The position numbers were made by a program, and so were the translations under genes. A stretch of 64,000 bases of DNA from Devosia sp. Leaf420 (GTDB lineage: Bacteria > Pseudomonadota > Alphaproteobacteria > Rhizobiales > Devosiaceae), in the NCBI RefSeq assembly GCF_001425445.1, contig NZ_LMQU01000011.1:62326-126325 (forward strand), in the 5' to 3' direction. The notes below the pieces were generated by a model that had not been told where the DNA came from, did no database searches, and saw only the letters and a list, made by a program, of their open reading frames with translations. Shown in pieces: positions 9,490 to 18,741 of the stretch (within the stretch, counting starts at the first letter, position 1; each line of letters starts with the position of its first letter).

Positions 9490-11181
9490 ATGACGAAAGA
9501 CGACTGGACGACAATCGGGCCGGCCCTCAGTTCGATTTATCTGCAGTTTTGGCGCCACTCCCGGCTGATGCTGGCGGGAATCGCTGTGATCGTGGCGATC
9601 AATGCGATGCTTGGTATCGCGACGCCCTACCTCTTTTCGCGGCTGATCGATGGCCTCACCACGGGCGATCTCACGAGCACAATGGCGCTGGCTTTTGTCG
9701 GCTATGCGGTCATGCGCGGGCTTGAAACGCTCTTTTCCTATTCGCAGAACTACCTGTCGCTGATGACGTCGGAGGACTTGAAGTTCATCGCGGCGACCGA
9801 GTTTTTCGCGCGTCTCCTCAAGAAGCCGGGCACGTTTTTCATCGAGCACAATCCCGTGGCGATCCAGACGGCGCGGTCGCAGGGCGAAGGCGCGGTGCAG
9901 ATGCTGGTGCAGCTTGTGCTGATTGTCTTCATACCCGGCGCGGCACAGATCAGCCTTGGAATCGCACTTCTCGGCGCAACGATCAGCGTTGATATCATCG
10001 CTATCGTCACCATCTACGGCGGGATCTTCATCACGCTCACCTATTTCGCAAACCAGTGGACGCGGCCGCTGCTTGATCAGGCGATCGAAGCGACGCAGGA
10101 CAATGCCCGTTTTGTCGGCAATGCCGTCAACGGCATGGAGGCGATCCGCTATTTCAACGGCGATCGCTGGATCAGCGAGAAGTTTGCGGAAAAGGCCGAT
10201 CTCGCGCGGGCGTCGTGGATCGGCTGGTCCTGGCGACGGATTGCGCTTTCGGGGATTTTTGGGCTCGCGCTCGGGGCGCAACTAGCCGTCACCTATCTCC
10301 TGATGCTGCCGCGGTTTGAAGCCGGCGAAATGACGGTGGGCGATATCGTCCTCATCAACCTCATCCTTGTCCAGCTCAACCGGCCATTCGAGATGATCGG
10401 CATGGCGATAGACGATGTGATGCGGTCGGTCTCACGCTTCCTGCCGTTTGCGCGCATGTGGCAGGAGCCGGAAGATCGTGCGGGGCATGGAGATCGGGCG
10501 ATCGGCGCGATCAGAGGCAATATTGCTTTTGAGGGCGTCGCCTTTCGCTATGGCGAGCGGCAGACCCTGATGCCGCTCTCCTTCACCGTACCGGGTGGCA
10601 GCATTGCCTTCATTACCGGCCCGACGGGTTCGGGCAAGACGACGCTCTTCCGGCTGGCGCTCAAATCGTTGGAGCCAAGCGAGGGGCGCATTCTGATCGA
10701 TGGCGTCGATCTCGCCGCGATCAAGCGCGAAAGTTGGTATGACGCGGTCGGCGTTGTGCCGCAGGACGTCATGCTGCTCAATGACACGCTCGCGGCCAAT
10801 ATCGTTCTCGGTCGCGACTTCGATCAGGAGCGCATGCGGCGGGCGGCGGCGCGAGCCTCGATCCTTGGTTTCATCGAAAAACTCGACGATGGCTTTGAGA
10901 CGACGGTCGGCGAGCGCGGGCTTAAGCTGTCAGGTGGCGAGCGGCAGCGTGTCTCGATCGCGCGGGCGCTCTATGGCGATCCGAAGGTGCTGTTCCTCGA
11001 CGAGGCGAGTTCGGCGCTCGACGAGACGACCGAGAGCCAGATCATGGATGAACTGCGCCAGTTGGAGGACGTGACGATCCTCGCCATCACTCACCGGCGC
11101 AGCATCATCCGGCCGGGCGATCAGGTGGTGACCCTTAATGCAACCGCAGCGCCCTTGGAAGCCTACCAGACCACCGAGTGA
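9490..11181 (+). CDS. ABC exporter half-transporter (permease fused to ATPase)
   Basis: Type I ABC exporter of 563 residues: about six membrane helices (30-320) followed by a nucleotide-binding domain. The ATPase is complete: Walker A GPTGSGKTT from residue 377, signature LSGGE from 480 and Walker B VLFLDEA from 500, followed by the switch His in AITHRR. The substrate cannot be read from sequence; lipid, peptide or drug exporters share this build. It is monocistronic, and its last 19 bases overlap the end of the convergent adenine-deaminase-like gene. A TTGACG/TTGACC stretch at 9425-9437 may hold its -35 element. Confidence 0.88.
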   Translation: MTKDDWTTIGPALSSIYLQFWRHSRLMLAGIAVIVAINAMLGIATPYLFSRLIDGLTTGDLTSTMALAFVGYAVMRGLETLFSYSQNYLSLMTSEDLKFIAATEFFARLLKKPGTFFIEHNPVAIQTARSQGEGAVQMLVQLVLIVFIPGAAQISLGIALLGATISVDIIAIVTIYGGIFITLTYFANQWTRPLLDQAIEATQDNARFVGNAVNGMEAIRYFNGDRWISEKFAEKADLARASWIGWSWRRIALSGIFGLALGAQLAVTYLLMLPRFEAGEMTVGDIVLINLILVQLNRPFEMIGMAIDDVMRSVSRFLPFARMWQEPEDRAGHGDRAIGAIRGNIAFEGVAFRYGERQTLMPLSFTVPGGSIAFITGPTGSGKTTLFRLALKSLEPSEGRILIDGVDLAAIKRESWYDAVGVVPQDVMLLNDTLAANIVLGRDFDQERMRRAAARASILGFIEKLDDGFETTVGERGLKLSGGERQRVSIARALYGDPKVLFLDEASSALDETTESQIMDELRQLEDVTILAITHRRSIIRPGDQVVTLNATAAPLEAYQTTE

Positions 11182-13004
11182 GTTTTTCCGGTCTGGACAT
11201 TGACGAAGCCCTGAGGTGCGAGCGGGCCCGGCGCGACGAGCACCCAGCGCCAGGGCGAGCAGGTGAGTGTCGCGAATGACAGGCGCTCGGGGAAGCCGGG
11301 AGACCAGCGCGGGCTGAAGGTCGGCTCATACATCCACTCGATGGCCTTGGCCTCCTCATAAAGGTTCTGCATGTCGGCATCGAGATCTTCGGCCGAACGG
11401 CAGGACATGAGACCGGCAACTTCGTAACGAACAGTGGCGACGACCTTATTGTCGCGCACCAGCGCCCATCCACCATTGATATCGCGCAGCGCATTGACCG
11501 CCATCGCCATGGCTTCATCGGACGAGCCTGCGCACCAGATATTATGCTTGTCGTGGCCGAGCGAACTGGCGACGGCACAATCGGGCGTCTTGGGCCCCGT
11601 GCCAATCCAGAACATTTTGGAGACTGACTTCTTATCCGAGAAGCGATCAACGATGGCGAATTTGGTGATGTTGCGGCTTTCGTCGCGCTGCACCTGACCA
11701 TCCCGAACCGGCAGATCATAGATCAGGAAATCGTCCGCCCAGTGGAACGGACGAATGACAGCTGCGGTCATGCTGTCGCGGCCGGGTTCAGCGGGAATCG
11801 CAAAATCCTCGGCGGTAAGTGCGCCGCCGGTCTTGACTGTGTCGGTCGCCCATTGCGGCCAAGCGATGGTGGGGACCGGTTCGATATAGGTCTTACCCTT
11901 GGAGACCTGACGGCCATCGGCCCAGACTTCCGCGATGGCGAAGCTTCTGACATCCGAGAGCAGGACGATATCGGCAAAGCGGCCTGGGGCGATCGAGCCG
12001 ACCCACGGGGTCAGGCGCATGTGGCGCGCGGGATTGATGGTGACGCACTGGATGGCGATTTCGGGCTTGAGGCCAGCTTCGATGGCCGTCCGGACATTGT
12101 AGTCTGTCGCGCCTTTTTGGAGAGTTTCGCTGGCGCTGCGGTCATCGGTGGCGAAAGCGATTTGCGACCAGTCTTCGAGCCCACGCTCGAGAAGACCCTT
12201 GAGCACATCGGGCATCGAATGGACGCGCAATTCCATGAATAGGCCGTGACGGAGCTTGTCCCAGAACTCCTCGGCGGTCCAGGCTTCGTGGTCGGACGCA
12301 AGTCCCGCGGCGGCAAAGGCATTGATACCAGGCAGATCGCGGATACCCGCCGCATGGCCTTCGACGACACCACGCTGGGCAAACGTCGCCTCGATCATCC
12401 CCCAGAGCCGCTTATGCGAGCCATTGGTGGCGTCCCAGACGGCGGGCCAATCCATGACCTCATCGAGACCGGCTACCATCAGGCTCTCACTCATGAAGCC
12501 GGCCTGCTCATCATGGCCGAGATAACCACCGCCATGCTCATAGGCCGTGGGCGGCACGGCAGAGCCGGGCAGTGGGAAAATCTTGAGTGGGGAGCCGTGC
12601 TGGCGCGCCGTCATCCAGAATTCGACAGTCTTGGCGCCGTTGACGTTGGAGAATTCGTGGCTCGCTTCGCAAGTCCAGGTATTGCCGCGCGGCAGCACAA
12701 GCGCTGCCTCCCATTCGGGCGTCAGGTGCGAGCTTTCGATATGCTTGTGGATTTCCCCAAGGCCCGGAATGGCCCAGAGATCAGGCCGGTCTTCGCGCTG
12801 GCCAACTTCGCCGGTATAGCTGCCAGCGGGCCCCACATAGGCGATACGATCGCCCTTGATGATGATGTCCTGGTCGTCGAGCCAGGTGCGGGTCGCGACA
12901 TCGAGCAGATGGCCAACGCTCAAAGCCCGATCGGCCGGCGCCTTTCCGAGAGCCACCAGGGTCAGGTGCTGGCGGATGGCGACTTCGGACTTGGCGTTGA
13001 TCAT
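11163..13004 (-). CDS. Adenine-deaminase-like amidohydrolase
   Basis: Amidohydrolase-superfamily protein of 613 residues with the domain order of adenine deaminase (adenine to hypoxanthine plus ammonia): N-terminal composite domain, metal-dependent barrel, and Ade C-terminal domain. The metal motif is HKHIES (His86, His88, Glu90); GHAAG, SDHEA and FATDD follow. In classical Ade the motif is GFIDTHVHIESS; here the preceding residues are PGLGEIHKH, so this is a divergent paralogue and its substrate may differ. ATG 13004 is used; the frame continues upstream to 13649 but runs antisense through tatD. The 3' end overlaps the ABC exporter gene. Confidence 0.8.
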   Translation of the reverse strand: MINAKSEVAIRQHLTLVALGKAPADRALSVGHLLDVATRTWLDDQDIIIKGDRIAYVGPAGSYTGEVGQREDRPDLWAIPGLGEIHKHIESSHLTPEWEAALVLPRGNTWTCEASHEFSNVNGAKTVEFWMTARQHGSPLKIFPLPGSAVPPTAYEHGGGYLGHDEQAGFMSESLMVAGLDEVMDWPAVWDATNGSHKRLWGMIEATFAQRGVVEGHAAGIRDLPGINAFAAAGLASDHEAWTAEEFWDKLRHGLFMELRVHSMPDVLKGLLERGLEDWSQIAFATDDRSASETLQKGATDYNVRTAIEAGLKPEIAIQCVTINPARHMRLTPWVGSIAPGRFADIVLLSDVRSFAIAEVWADGRQVSKGKTYIEPVPTIAWPQWATDTVKTGGALTAEDFAIPAEPGRDSMTAAVIRPFHWADDFLIYDLPVRDGQVQRDESRNITKFAIVDRFSDKKSVSKMFWIGTGPKTPDCAVASSLGHDKHNIWCAGSSDEAMAMAVNALRDINGGWALVRDNKVVATVRYEVAGLMSCRSAEDLDADMQNLYEEAKAIEWMYEPTFSPRWSPGFPERLSFATLTCSPWRWVLVAPGPLAPQGFVNVQTGKTHSVVW

Positions 13005-13187
13005 TGGAAAACCGGGGGTCGTTGTAACAGGGCAAGCCGGAGGGACCTGCAGGGACAGTTGATGAGGAAACTGCGCCGCGCTGTCAAAGTCGAAATTCTC
13101 ATCGACTGCGAATGAACCGATCCTGGGTATTTTCCGTAAGGAAACCCACGTGCTAGCTATTGCCGCCCTGCCGTTCCGAGGTTCGCC

Positions 13188-13967
13188 GTGTTTGTCGATA
13201 GCCACCTGCATCTTGATTTCGATGACTTTGCTGAAGACCGCGAGGCGGTTATGGCGCGGGCAAAAGCGGCCGGGATCGACGCCTATGTGAATATTGGCAT
13301 TCGCGTTCGAAGTGCGGCGCGCGTGATCGCCATAGCCGAGCGCTACCCCAATGTCTTTTGCACCGTCGGTACGCTGCCCCATATGGCCGATGAGGAAGCG
13401 GATGTTACTGCCGAAGAGATCATAACGCTGACACGGCATCCAAAGGTGATCGGCATAGGCGAGGCTGGCCTTGATCGCCTTTACGGCAATGCGGATTGGA
13501 ACACACAGAAGCGCGTCTTCGCTGCCCATATAGAAGCGGCTCAACAGACCGGTTTGCCGCTCGTCATTCACTCGGTGCGCGAGGACGACACCATGTCGGA
13601 AATGCTCCGTGCAGCCATGTCGAAAAAGCCCTTTGCCTTCGTCGTTCATGCCTTTTCGGGCGGACCATTGCTCCTCGAAACAACGCTCGACCTTGGGGGG
13701 TATTTCGGCTTTGGCGGTTTACTCACCTACAGGGATAACGAGCACATTCGGCACGCTGCCCAGCGCGTACCCATGGAAAGAATACTTCTTGAGACCGACT
13801 CGCCCTCGATGGTACCCGCGCCGCTTGAAGGCGACCGCAACGAGCCGGCAAATCTTCTAACCACCGCCACACTTCTCGCAGCGCTTCGCGGGATTGAAAT
13901 TGATGTGCTTGCAAAGGCGAGCACTGACAATTTCTATCGCTTTTTTTCCAAAGCAGGGCGTATGTAA
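13188..13967 (+). CDS. TatD-family metal-dependent hydrolase
   Basis: TIM-barrel metallohydrolase of the TatD DNase family, 259 residues. All expected metal ligands are visible: His6 and His8 (DSHLHLD), Glu92 (GEAGLD), His128, His154 and Asp204 (LETDSP). Members act as 3'-5' DNases or in D-aminoacyl hydrolysis; the exact role here is open. The start is GTG 13188, directly giving the conserved MFVDSHLH opening. The stop is five bases before the histidine kinase ATG, so the two are probably co-transcribed. It diverges from the amidohydrolase gene across 183 bases. Confidence 0.9.
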   Translation: MFVDSHLHLDFDDFAEDREAVMARAKAAGIDAYVNIGIRVRSAARVIAIAERYPNVFCTVGTLPHMADEEADVTAEEIITLTRHPKVIGIGEAGLDRLYGNADWNTQKRVFAAHIEAAQQTGLPLVIHSVREDDTMSEMLRAAMSKKPFAFVVHAFSGGPLLLETTLDLGGYFGFGGLLTYRDNEHIRHAAQRVPMERILLETDSPSMVPAPLEGDRNEPANLLTTATLLAALRGIEIDVLAKASTDNFYRFFSKAGRM

Positions 13968-13972
13968 GGACT

Positions 13973-16621
13973 ATGACCAACGCACCATCCCGCACCCTCG
14001 CCCTGCCCGCCGATCTGGAGGCCTTTGTATCGAGCCAATTGGCCGAGGGGCGCTATAGTTCCGAGGGCGACCTTCTCGCTGCGGCCCTGCGGCAGTTGCG
14101 TGTGGGATCGAGCACGGTTTCCACGGTCAACTGGCCTGTTGATGGCGGCGCCTGTGGCGCGCTGATCCGCGGGATCGATTGGACGAAAACCTCGCTCGGC
14201 CCGGTCGACACATGGCCCCACGCGCTTCGAGCTACAGTAGTCAATATCGTCAATTCCCCCGTCGCCAAGGTGCTGATGTGGGGCCCGGAACATTTGATGT
14301 TCTATAATGACGCCTATGCGCCCATCATCGACCAGCGGCATCCCATCGCCTTGGGACAGTCCGTGGCGACCGCTCTGCCCGAGGTTTGGGACTTCAATCG
14401 CGGCATCATCGAGCGGACGCGAACGGGCGAGCGTATTTCGCACAGCAGCGTTCCAATCACCCTCAACAATGCAGCGGGTGCCGAAACCTATACGTTCGAC
14501 CTCCACTACACCCCGGTCTACGACGACTTTGGCACGGTCAATGGCGTCATGTGTACCGTGATCGACCAGACCGAGCAGGTTGCTTTGCAGCGCAATCTGG
14601 CTGCGAGCGTCGGTCGCTTCCGCGCGGCCATGGATGCCGTCCACGGCGTGCTCTGGACCAATAGTGCCGATGGCCGGATGCTGGGCGAGCAGCCGGGCTG
14701 GGCCAAGCTCACCGGGCAGAGCTTTGACGACTATCAAAATTTCGGCTGGTCAAACGCCGTGCATCCCGACGATCAGGATAGCTCGGTGCAAACCTGGAAC
14801 GACGCCGTTGCGGCCAAGTCCATGTATGTCCACGAGCACAGGGTGCGCGAGAAGAGCGGGGTCTGGCGCACCTTTGCGATCCGCGCCGTGCCAATTCTAG
14901 ATGCCGGCGGCGAGATCATCGAATGGATCGGCGTTCACACCGATATCACCCATCGCCGCGCAGCAGAGAATGCCCTGCGCCAGCTCAACGAAGATCTCGA
15001 AGCGCGCGTCATTTCTGAAATCGACGAGCGTCGCCGAGCGGAAGCAAAACTGGCGCAATCTCAGAAAATGGAAACCGTCGGCAAATTGACCGGTGGCGTC
15101 GCGCACGATTTCAATAATCTGCTGCAGGTCGTTTCGGGCAATCTTCAGCTTCTCGCCAAAGATATTGCGGGCAATGAACGCGCCGAACGGCGTATCGCCA
15201 ATGCAATGGCAGGTGTGTCACGCGGATCAAAACTCGCCTCGCAACTCCTGGCTTTTGGCCGACGGCAGGCGCTTGAGCCAAAGGTCACCAATATCAGCCG
15301 CCTCGTGCGCGATATGGACGACATGCTGCGCCGCGCCATCGGCGAAGCGATCGAAGTCGAGACCGTCGTCAGCGGCGGGCTCTGGAACACTTTCATCGAC
15401 CCTGTTCAGGTCGAAAATGCCCTCCTCAACCTTGCCATCAATGCGCGCGACGCCATGGATGGACAGGGCCAGCTCACCATCGAGCTTGGCAATGCTCACC
15501 TCGACGATGATTATGCGCGCTCCCATGATGAAGTGACGCCGGGGCAATATGTGATGCTGGCCGTCAGCGACACCGGCTCGGGCATGTCTCCCGACATCAT
15601 CGATAAGGTGTTCGAGCCGTTTTTCTCGACCAAGGGCGAAGGCAAGGGCTCAGGGCTCGGGCTCTCCATGGTCTACGGGTTCACCAAGCAATCCGGCGGC
15701 CATGTAAAGATTTATTCCGAGGTTGGCCTCGGCACGACCATCAAGCTCTACCTCCCCCGTGCGCTCGAAAGCGAAGACGTGGAAGTGGTGGCGAGCACCG
15801 GACCGATCATCGGTGGTACTGAAACCGTGCTCGTGGTCGAGGACGATCATGAAGTGCGCGCGACGGTCGTCGAAATGCTGACCGATCTCGGCTATCGCGT
15901 GCTCAAGGCCGTGGACGCAGCGAGCGCTCTCAATGTCATTGAGAGTGGCATGCCGATTGATATTCTTTTCACCGACGTCGTGATGCCCGGCACGCTCAAG
16001 AGCCCGGAACTGGCGCGCAAGGCGCGCGAGCGGCTGCCCGATATCGCGGTGCTCTTTACCTCAGGCTATACCGAGAACTCGATCGTCCATGGTGGCCGGC
16101 TCGATGCAGGCGTCGACCTCCTTTCAAAGCCGTACACGCGCGAAGCCCTGGCCTGGAAATTCCGTCAGGTTCTCGGCAAAGGAGAAAAGGGCAAACCACT
16201 CTCTGATTTGAAGGCGGAAAATCCTATCCCGACTGAGGGAGGGCGTCCTGTCGTCACGACCAAACGCACGGTACTTTTGGTTGAAGACGATGCACTCATC
16301 CGCTTCTCAACGGCGGATTTGCTTGAAGAGGCCGGCTATCTCGTGGTTGCAGCGGGAAGCGCTGAAGAAGCGGTGGCCGCACTGGACACCGCGCCGGTCG
16401 ATATTCTCGTGACTGATATCAACTTGCCCGGCATTTCAGGTGTTGAACTGGCGCGGCAGGCCAAGGCGAAACGGCCCGACTTGAAGCTGGTTTTTGCGAC
16501 CGGAGATACATCTGCGATCAAGGATCAGCCCGACGCACAGGTGCTGATCAAGCCCTATTCACAAAGTGAACTGGTTCGCGCCCTGGCCGCTTCCGGCAAG
16601 GTGCCGGCCACGGCGAAATAA
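13973..16621 (+). CDS. Hybrid histidine kinase with N-terminal ParD-like domain and two receivers
   Basis: Predicted soluble sensor of 882 residues; no membrane helix is seen. Domains in order: a ribbon-helix-helix segment like ParD antitoxins (about 7-44, with EGRYSSEGDLLAAALRQL), a PAS domain of the WGPE/YNDAY type (about 55-195), a second PAS (about 205-330), a HisKA dimerisation helix with His378 in GGVAHDFNN, a HATPase (NARDAM, DTGSGM, FEPFFSTK, GSGLGLS), then receivers with Asp668 and Asp815. ATG 13973 follows TAAGGA closely. A GTG at 14102 could start a protein without the ParD part but has no ribosome-binding site. Signal and output are unknown; co-transcription with tatD is likely. 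Confidence 0.88.
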   Translation: MTNAPSRTLALPADLEAFVSSQLAEGRYSSEGDLLAAALRQLRVGSSTVSTVNWPVDGGACGALIRGIDWTKTSLGPVDTWPHALRATVVNIVNSPVAKVLMWGPEHLMFYNDAYAPIIDQRHPIALGQSVATALPEVWDFNRGIIERTRTGERISHSSVPITLNNAAGAETYTFDLHYTPVYDDFGTVNGVMCTVIDQTEQVALQRNLAASVGRFRAAMDAVHGVLWTNSADGRMLGEQPGWAKLTGQSFDDYQNFGWSNAVHPDDQDSSVQTWNDAVAAKSMYVHEHRVREKSGVWRTFAIRAVPILDAGGEIIEWIGVHTDITHRRAAENALRQLNEDLEARVISEIDERRRAEAKLAQSQKMETVGKLTGGVAHDFNNLLQVVSGNLQLLAKDIAGNERAERRIANAMAGVSRGSKLASQLLAFGRRQALEPKVTNISRLVRDMDDMLRRAIGEAIEVETVVSGGLWNTFIDPVQVENALLNLAINARDAMDGQGQLTIELGNAHLDDDYARSHDEVTPGQYVMLAVSDTGSGMSPDIIDKVFEPFFSTKGEGKGSGLGLSMVYGFTKQSGGHVKIYSEVGLGTTIKLYLPRALESEDVEVVASTGPIIGGTETVLVVEDDHEVRATVVEMLTDLGYRVLKAVDAASALNVIESGMPIDILFTDVVMPGTLKSPELARKARERLPDIAVLFTSGYTENSIVHGGRLDAGVDLLSKPYTREALAWKFRQVLGKGEKGKPLSDLKAENPIPTEGGRPVVTTKRTVLLVEDDALIRFSTADLLEEAGYLVVAAGSAEEAVAALDTAPVDILVTDINLPGISGVELARQAKAKRPDLKLVFATGDTSAIKDQPDAQVLIKPYSQSELVRALAASGKVPATAK

Positions 16622-16630
16622 TCCTGGCGG

Positions 16631-16650
16631 CCGGCCCTCGGGGGCCGGTT
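16631..16650 (+). terminator. GC-rich hairpin after the histidine kinase gene
   Basis: CCGGCC (16631-16636) pairs with GGCCGG (16643-16648), followed only by TT. It sits ten bases after the stop codon. The weak T-tail makes it a modest terminator candidate. Confidence 0.35.
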
Positions 16651-16753
16651 CACCACGGCACGAATGCATGCGTTGACAGACGCTGTCGAAGAGCGCATTT
16701 GAGCAGCGAGACGCCCGGCGTCTTCTTTGAAAGAGAAAGATCATGAACCCCGA

Positions 16754-16845
16754 CAGTCGAAGTCGAATTCGACACTGCCGCAGGGCCTGAAGGATCTGAC
16801 GAGGTCAGTTCCCGCGGGCCCATGAGCCTGCATTGAGGAACTGCC
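16754..16845 (+). promoter_or_regulatory. Structured 5' leader of corA with a possible ribosome-site sequester
   Basis: Three inverted repeats precede corA. GTCGAATTCGAC (16762-16773) is a perfect palindrome inside outer arms CAGT/ACTG. CTGAC/GTCAG (16796-16800 with 16804-16808) forms a small hairpin. CAGTTCC (16806-16812) pairs with GGAACTG (16837-16843), which contains part of the GAGGA ribosome-binding site at 16835-16839. The last two helices share bases 16806-16808 and so exclude each other, as in a translational riboswitch or RNA sensor. It matches no riboswitch family I recognise. Confidence 0.4.
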
Positions 16846-17823
16846 ATGCTGCGCATCTACACGCGTACCGACGATAAACTTGTGCCATTCGACATGGACA
16901 AGAGCACCAGCCTGCCCATTTGGCTGGACCTGATTTCGCCAACCGCCGACGAAGTGAACCAGGTCGAGAACATGCTAGACGTGGAAGTGCCAAGCCGCGC
17001 CGAAATGGAAGAGATCGAGCTTTCGGCCCGGCTCTATGCCGAGAACGGCGCGCTCTTCATGACGCTGACCGCCCTTGCCAAGCTCGACACCGATGAGCCG
17101 ATCAAGACCCCGATCACCTTCATCCTCAAGGATCAGACGCTGGTCACGGTGCGCTATGCCGAGCCAAAGCCATTCCTTGCCTATATGAACCGCGCGCAGC
17201 GGCCCAAAGGCGCCCCGCACAAGTCGGGCGAGGAAATCATGCTGGGCCTGATCGAAGCCATGATCGATCGCACCGCGGATGCGCTGGAGCGGATCGGCAA
17301 CGAGACCGACGGTTTGTCGCGCAGCATCTTCAAGACGGCGCAGGCCAAGACCAAAGCCAATGTAAAGACGCATGACCTCGAGAACGTCATCTCGCTGATC
17401 GGACACAAAGCCGAACTGCTCACTATGGTGCAGGAGAGCCTCGTCAGTATTGCGCGGCTCACGGCCTACTATGCGGCTGCGGACGAGACCAATGACGACA
17501 GGGAAAGCCGGCACCTCGTGCGGCTGATCCAGCGCGATGCGCTCTCGCTCGGTGAGCATGCGCGGGCGCTGTCGGCACGCCTCGGGTTTCTGCTCGATGC
17601 AACGCTAGGCGCCATCAATCTCGAGCAGAACCAGATCATCAAGATCTTCTCGGTCGCAGCCGTCGTCTTCCTGCCGCCAACGCTGGTCGCATCCATTTAC
17701 GGCATGAACTTTGCGATCATGCCTGAGCTTAATTGGACCCTCGGCTATCCTTGGGCAATCGGGCTCATGGCGCTTTCAGCGCTGGTGCCGTTCCTCTATT
17801 TCAAGCGCAAAGGCTGGCTGTAG
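16846..17823 (+). CDS. corA: CorA-family magnesium/divalent cation transporter
   Basis: Pentameric inner-membrane channel for Mg2+ (and often Co2+ or Ni2+). The 325-residue protein has the usual long alpha/beta cytoplasmic N-terminal domain, an extended stalk helix, and two C-terminal membrane helices. The selectivity signature GMN is at 286-288 (YGMNF), directly after the first helix. A GAGGA ribosome-binding site precedes ATG 16846 and may be masked by the leader structure. The last residues are basic (FKRKGWL), typical of CorA tails. It stands alone, converging on a flavin reductase gene. Confidence 0.93.
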   Translation: MLRIYTRTDDKLVPFDMDKSTSLPIWLDLISPTADEVNQVENMLDVEVPSRAEMEEIELSARLYAENGALFMTLTALAKLDTDEPIKTPITFILKDQTLVTVRYAEPKPFLAYMNRAQRPKGAPHKSGEEIMLGLIEAMIDRTADALERIGNETDGLSRSIFKTAQAKTKANVKTHDLENVISLIGHKAELLTMVQESLVSIARLTAYYAAADETNDDRESRHLVRLIQRDALSLGEHARALSARLGFLLDATLGAINLEQNQIIKIFSVAAVVFLPPTLVASIYGMNFAIMPELNWTLGYPWAIGLMALSALVPFLYFKRKGWL

Positions 17824-17857
17824 AGCAAGAGGCTGCCAGGATCAAACAGGCATCGAA

Positions 17858-17881
17858 CCCGCGTCCTTGTCAGGGCGCGGG
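17858..17881. terminator. Hairpin between convergent corA and flavin reductase genes
   Basis: CCCGCG (17858-17863) and CGCGGG (17876-17881) form the base of a stem, with inner CCT/AGG pairs. It lies in the 79-base convergent gap and could end transcripts from both sides. There is no T-run. Confidence 0.4.
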
Positions 17882-17902
17882 CATCGGAATTAGGCGTAAC
17901 GC

Positions 17903-18469
17903 TTAGCTTCTGAACGGATCGAAATTAGGCAGAAGCTGCTGATATTGGCCACGCCAATAGAGGAGCGGCTGCTCCGAGGTCGTCACCTCGACATGGCGTA
18001 CGCGCCCAAAGACCAGCGCATGCGTATGACGTTCGATAATCTCGTCAACGTCGCAATCGAGCACAGCCAATGCCGACTGGAGACCCAGAACGCCACTCTC
18101 GAGCCGGTCCCACTCCCAGCCAACGTAACGATCATTGCCCTTGATGCCACCCTTGCCCGCAAAGCGATCGGCGACGGGGCTCTGACCGTCGCTGAGAATA
18201 TTGCAGGCAAACGATGCGGCATCGCGCAGGATGGGCCAGGAGGACGACGTTTTGTTGAGGCTGACGAGTATGGTCGGCGGTTCAGCGGAAAATGAAGAGA
18301 CAGACGTTGCGGTAAAACCGGTGCGATTGCTTCCCGTGCCGACGGTTATGACGCTGACGGCCCCGGCCAGATTGCGCATGGCCAATTTGAAAGCGCTGTC
18401 TTCCACTTCAGCCCTTTGAGCCGGCCGGAAGCTTGCAATATCGATGATCGACAAAGGGCCTCTCCCCAT
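17903..18469 (-). CDS. Flavin reductase-like FMN-binding protein
   Basis: Split-barrel flavoprotein of 188 residues, similar to the NAD(P)H:flavin oxidoreductases (HpaC, RutF type) that feed reduced FMN or FAD to monooxygenases. The family pattern is visible: AVSVITVG, then TGFTATSVSSFSAEPP and ILVSLN. No monooxygenase partner is adjacent, so its client is unknown. ATG 18469 is the first reasonable start; a later Met falls inside the domain. The upstream ribosome-binding site is weak. Confidence 0.85.
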   Translation of the reverse strand: MGRGPLSIIDIASFRPAQRAEVEDSAFKLAMRNLAGAVSVITVGTGSNRTGFTATSVSSFSAEPPTILVSLNKTSSSWPILRDAASFACNILSDGQSPVADRFAGKGGIKGNDRYVGWEWDRLESGVLGLQSALAVLDCDVDEIIERHTHALVFGRVRHVEVTTSEQPLLYWRGQYQQLLPNFDPFRS

Positions 18470-18741
18470 CTGACGCGCCCATATGACGCTTGTCCCCTAC
18501 CCTAGCCCGCTCCCGGACCGCGCACGATATCGCCAGGGAGCACAGTTTGCCGGTTGGAGACGGCAGAAAGAAATTTATATCTACAAACTTTATAGACTAA
18601 AAGAGTTCTCGGAGGCGTGGTGCCGATGTGTCCCGATGTGTCCCGTGGCAAAAGCATCACTGTCGGCATTTACCAAGAGCGCCTGGTTGCAGTTCCGCCC
18701 CGGCCGGCGTTAGCTTTGTCCCAATCTTTAGGGAGATCAGA
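18470..18741. other. Intergenic region with AT-rich patch and 10-bp tandem repeat
   Basis: This gap lies between divergent genes. It has an AT-rich stretch at 18568-18604 (TTATAT, TATAGA) that is the likeliest promoter site, and a 10-base unit CCGATGTGTC repeated in tandem at 18623-18642. A 76-codon frame from 18483 has no convincing ribosome-binding site and no family resemblance, so I do not call it a gene. Confidence 0.4.

Noticed and set aside
13005-13649. N-terminal extension of the adenine-deaminase-like gene by 215 codons
   Set aside because: It would run antisense through tatD and its composition does not match the family; ATG 13004 gives the normal length.
18483-18713. 76-codon plus-strand frame
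   Set aside because: No ribosome-binding site, no family resemblance; it spans the AT-rich promoter patch and tandem repeat.
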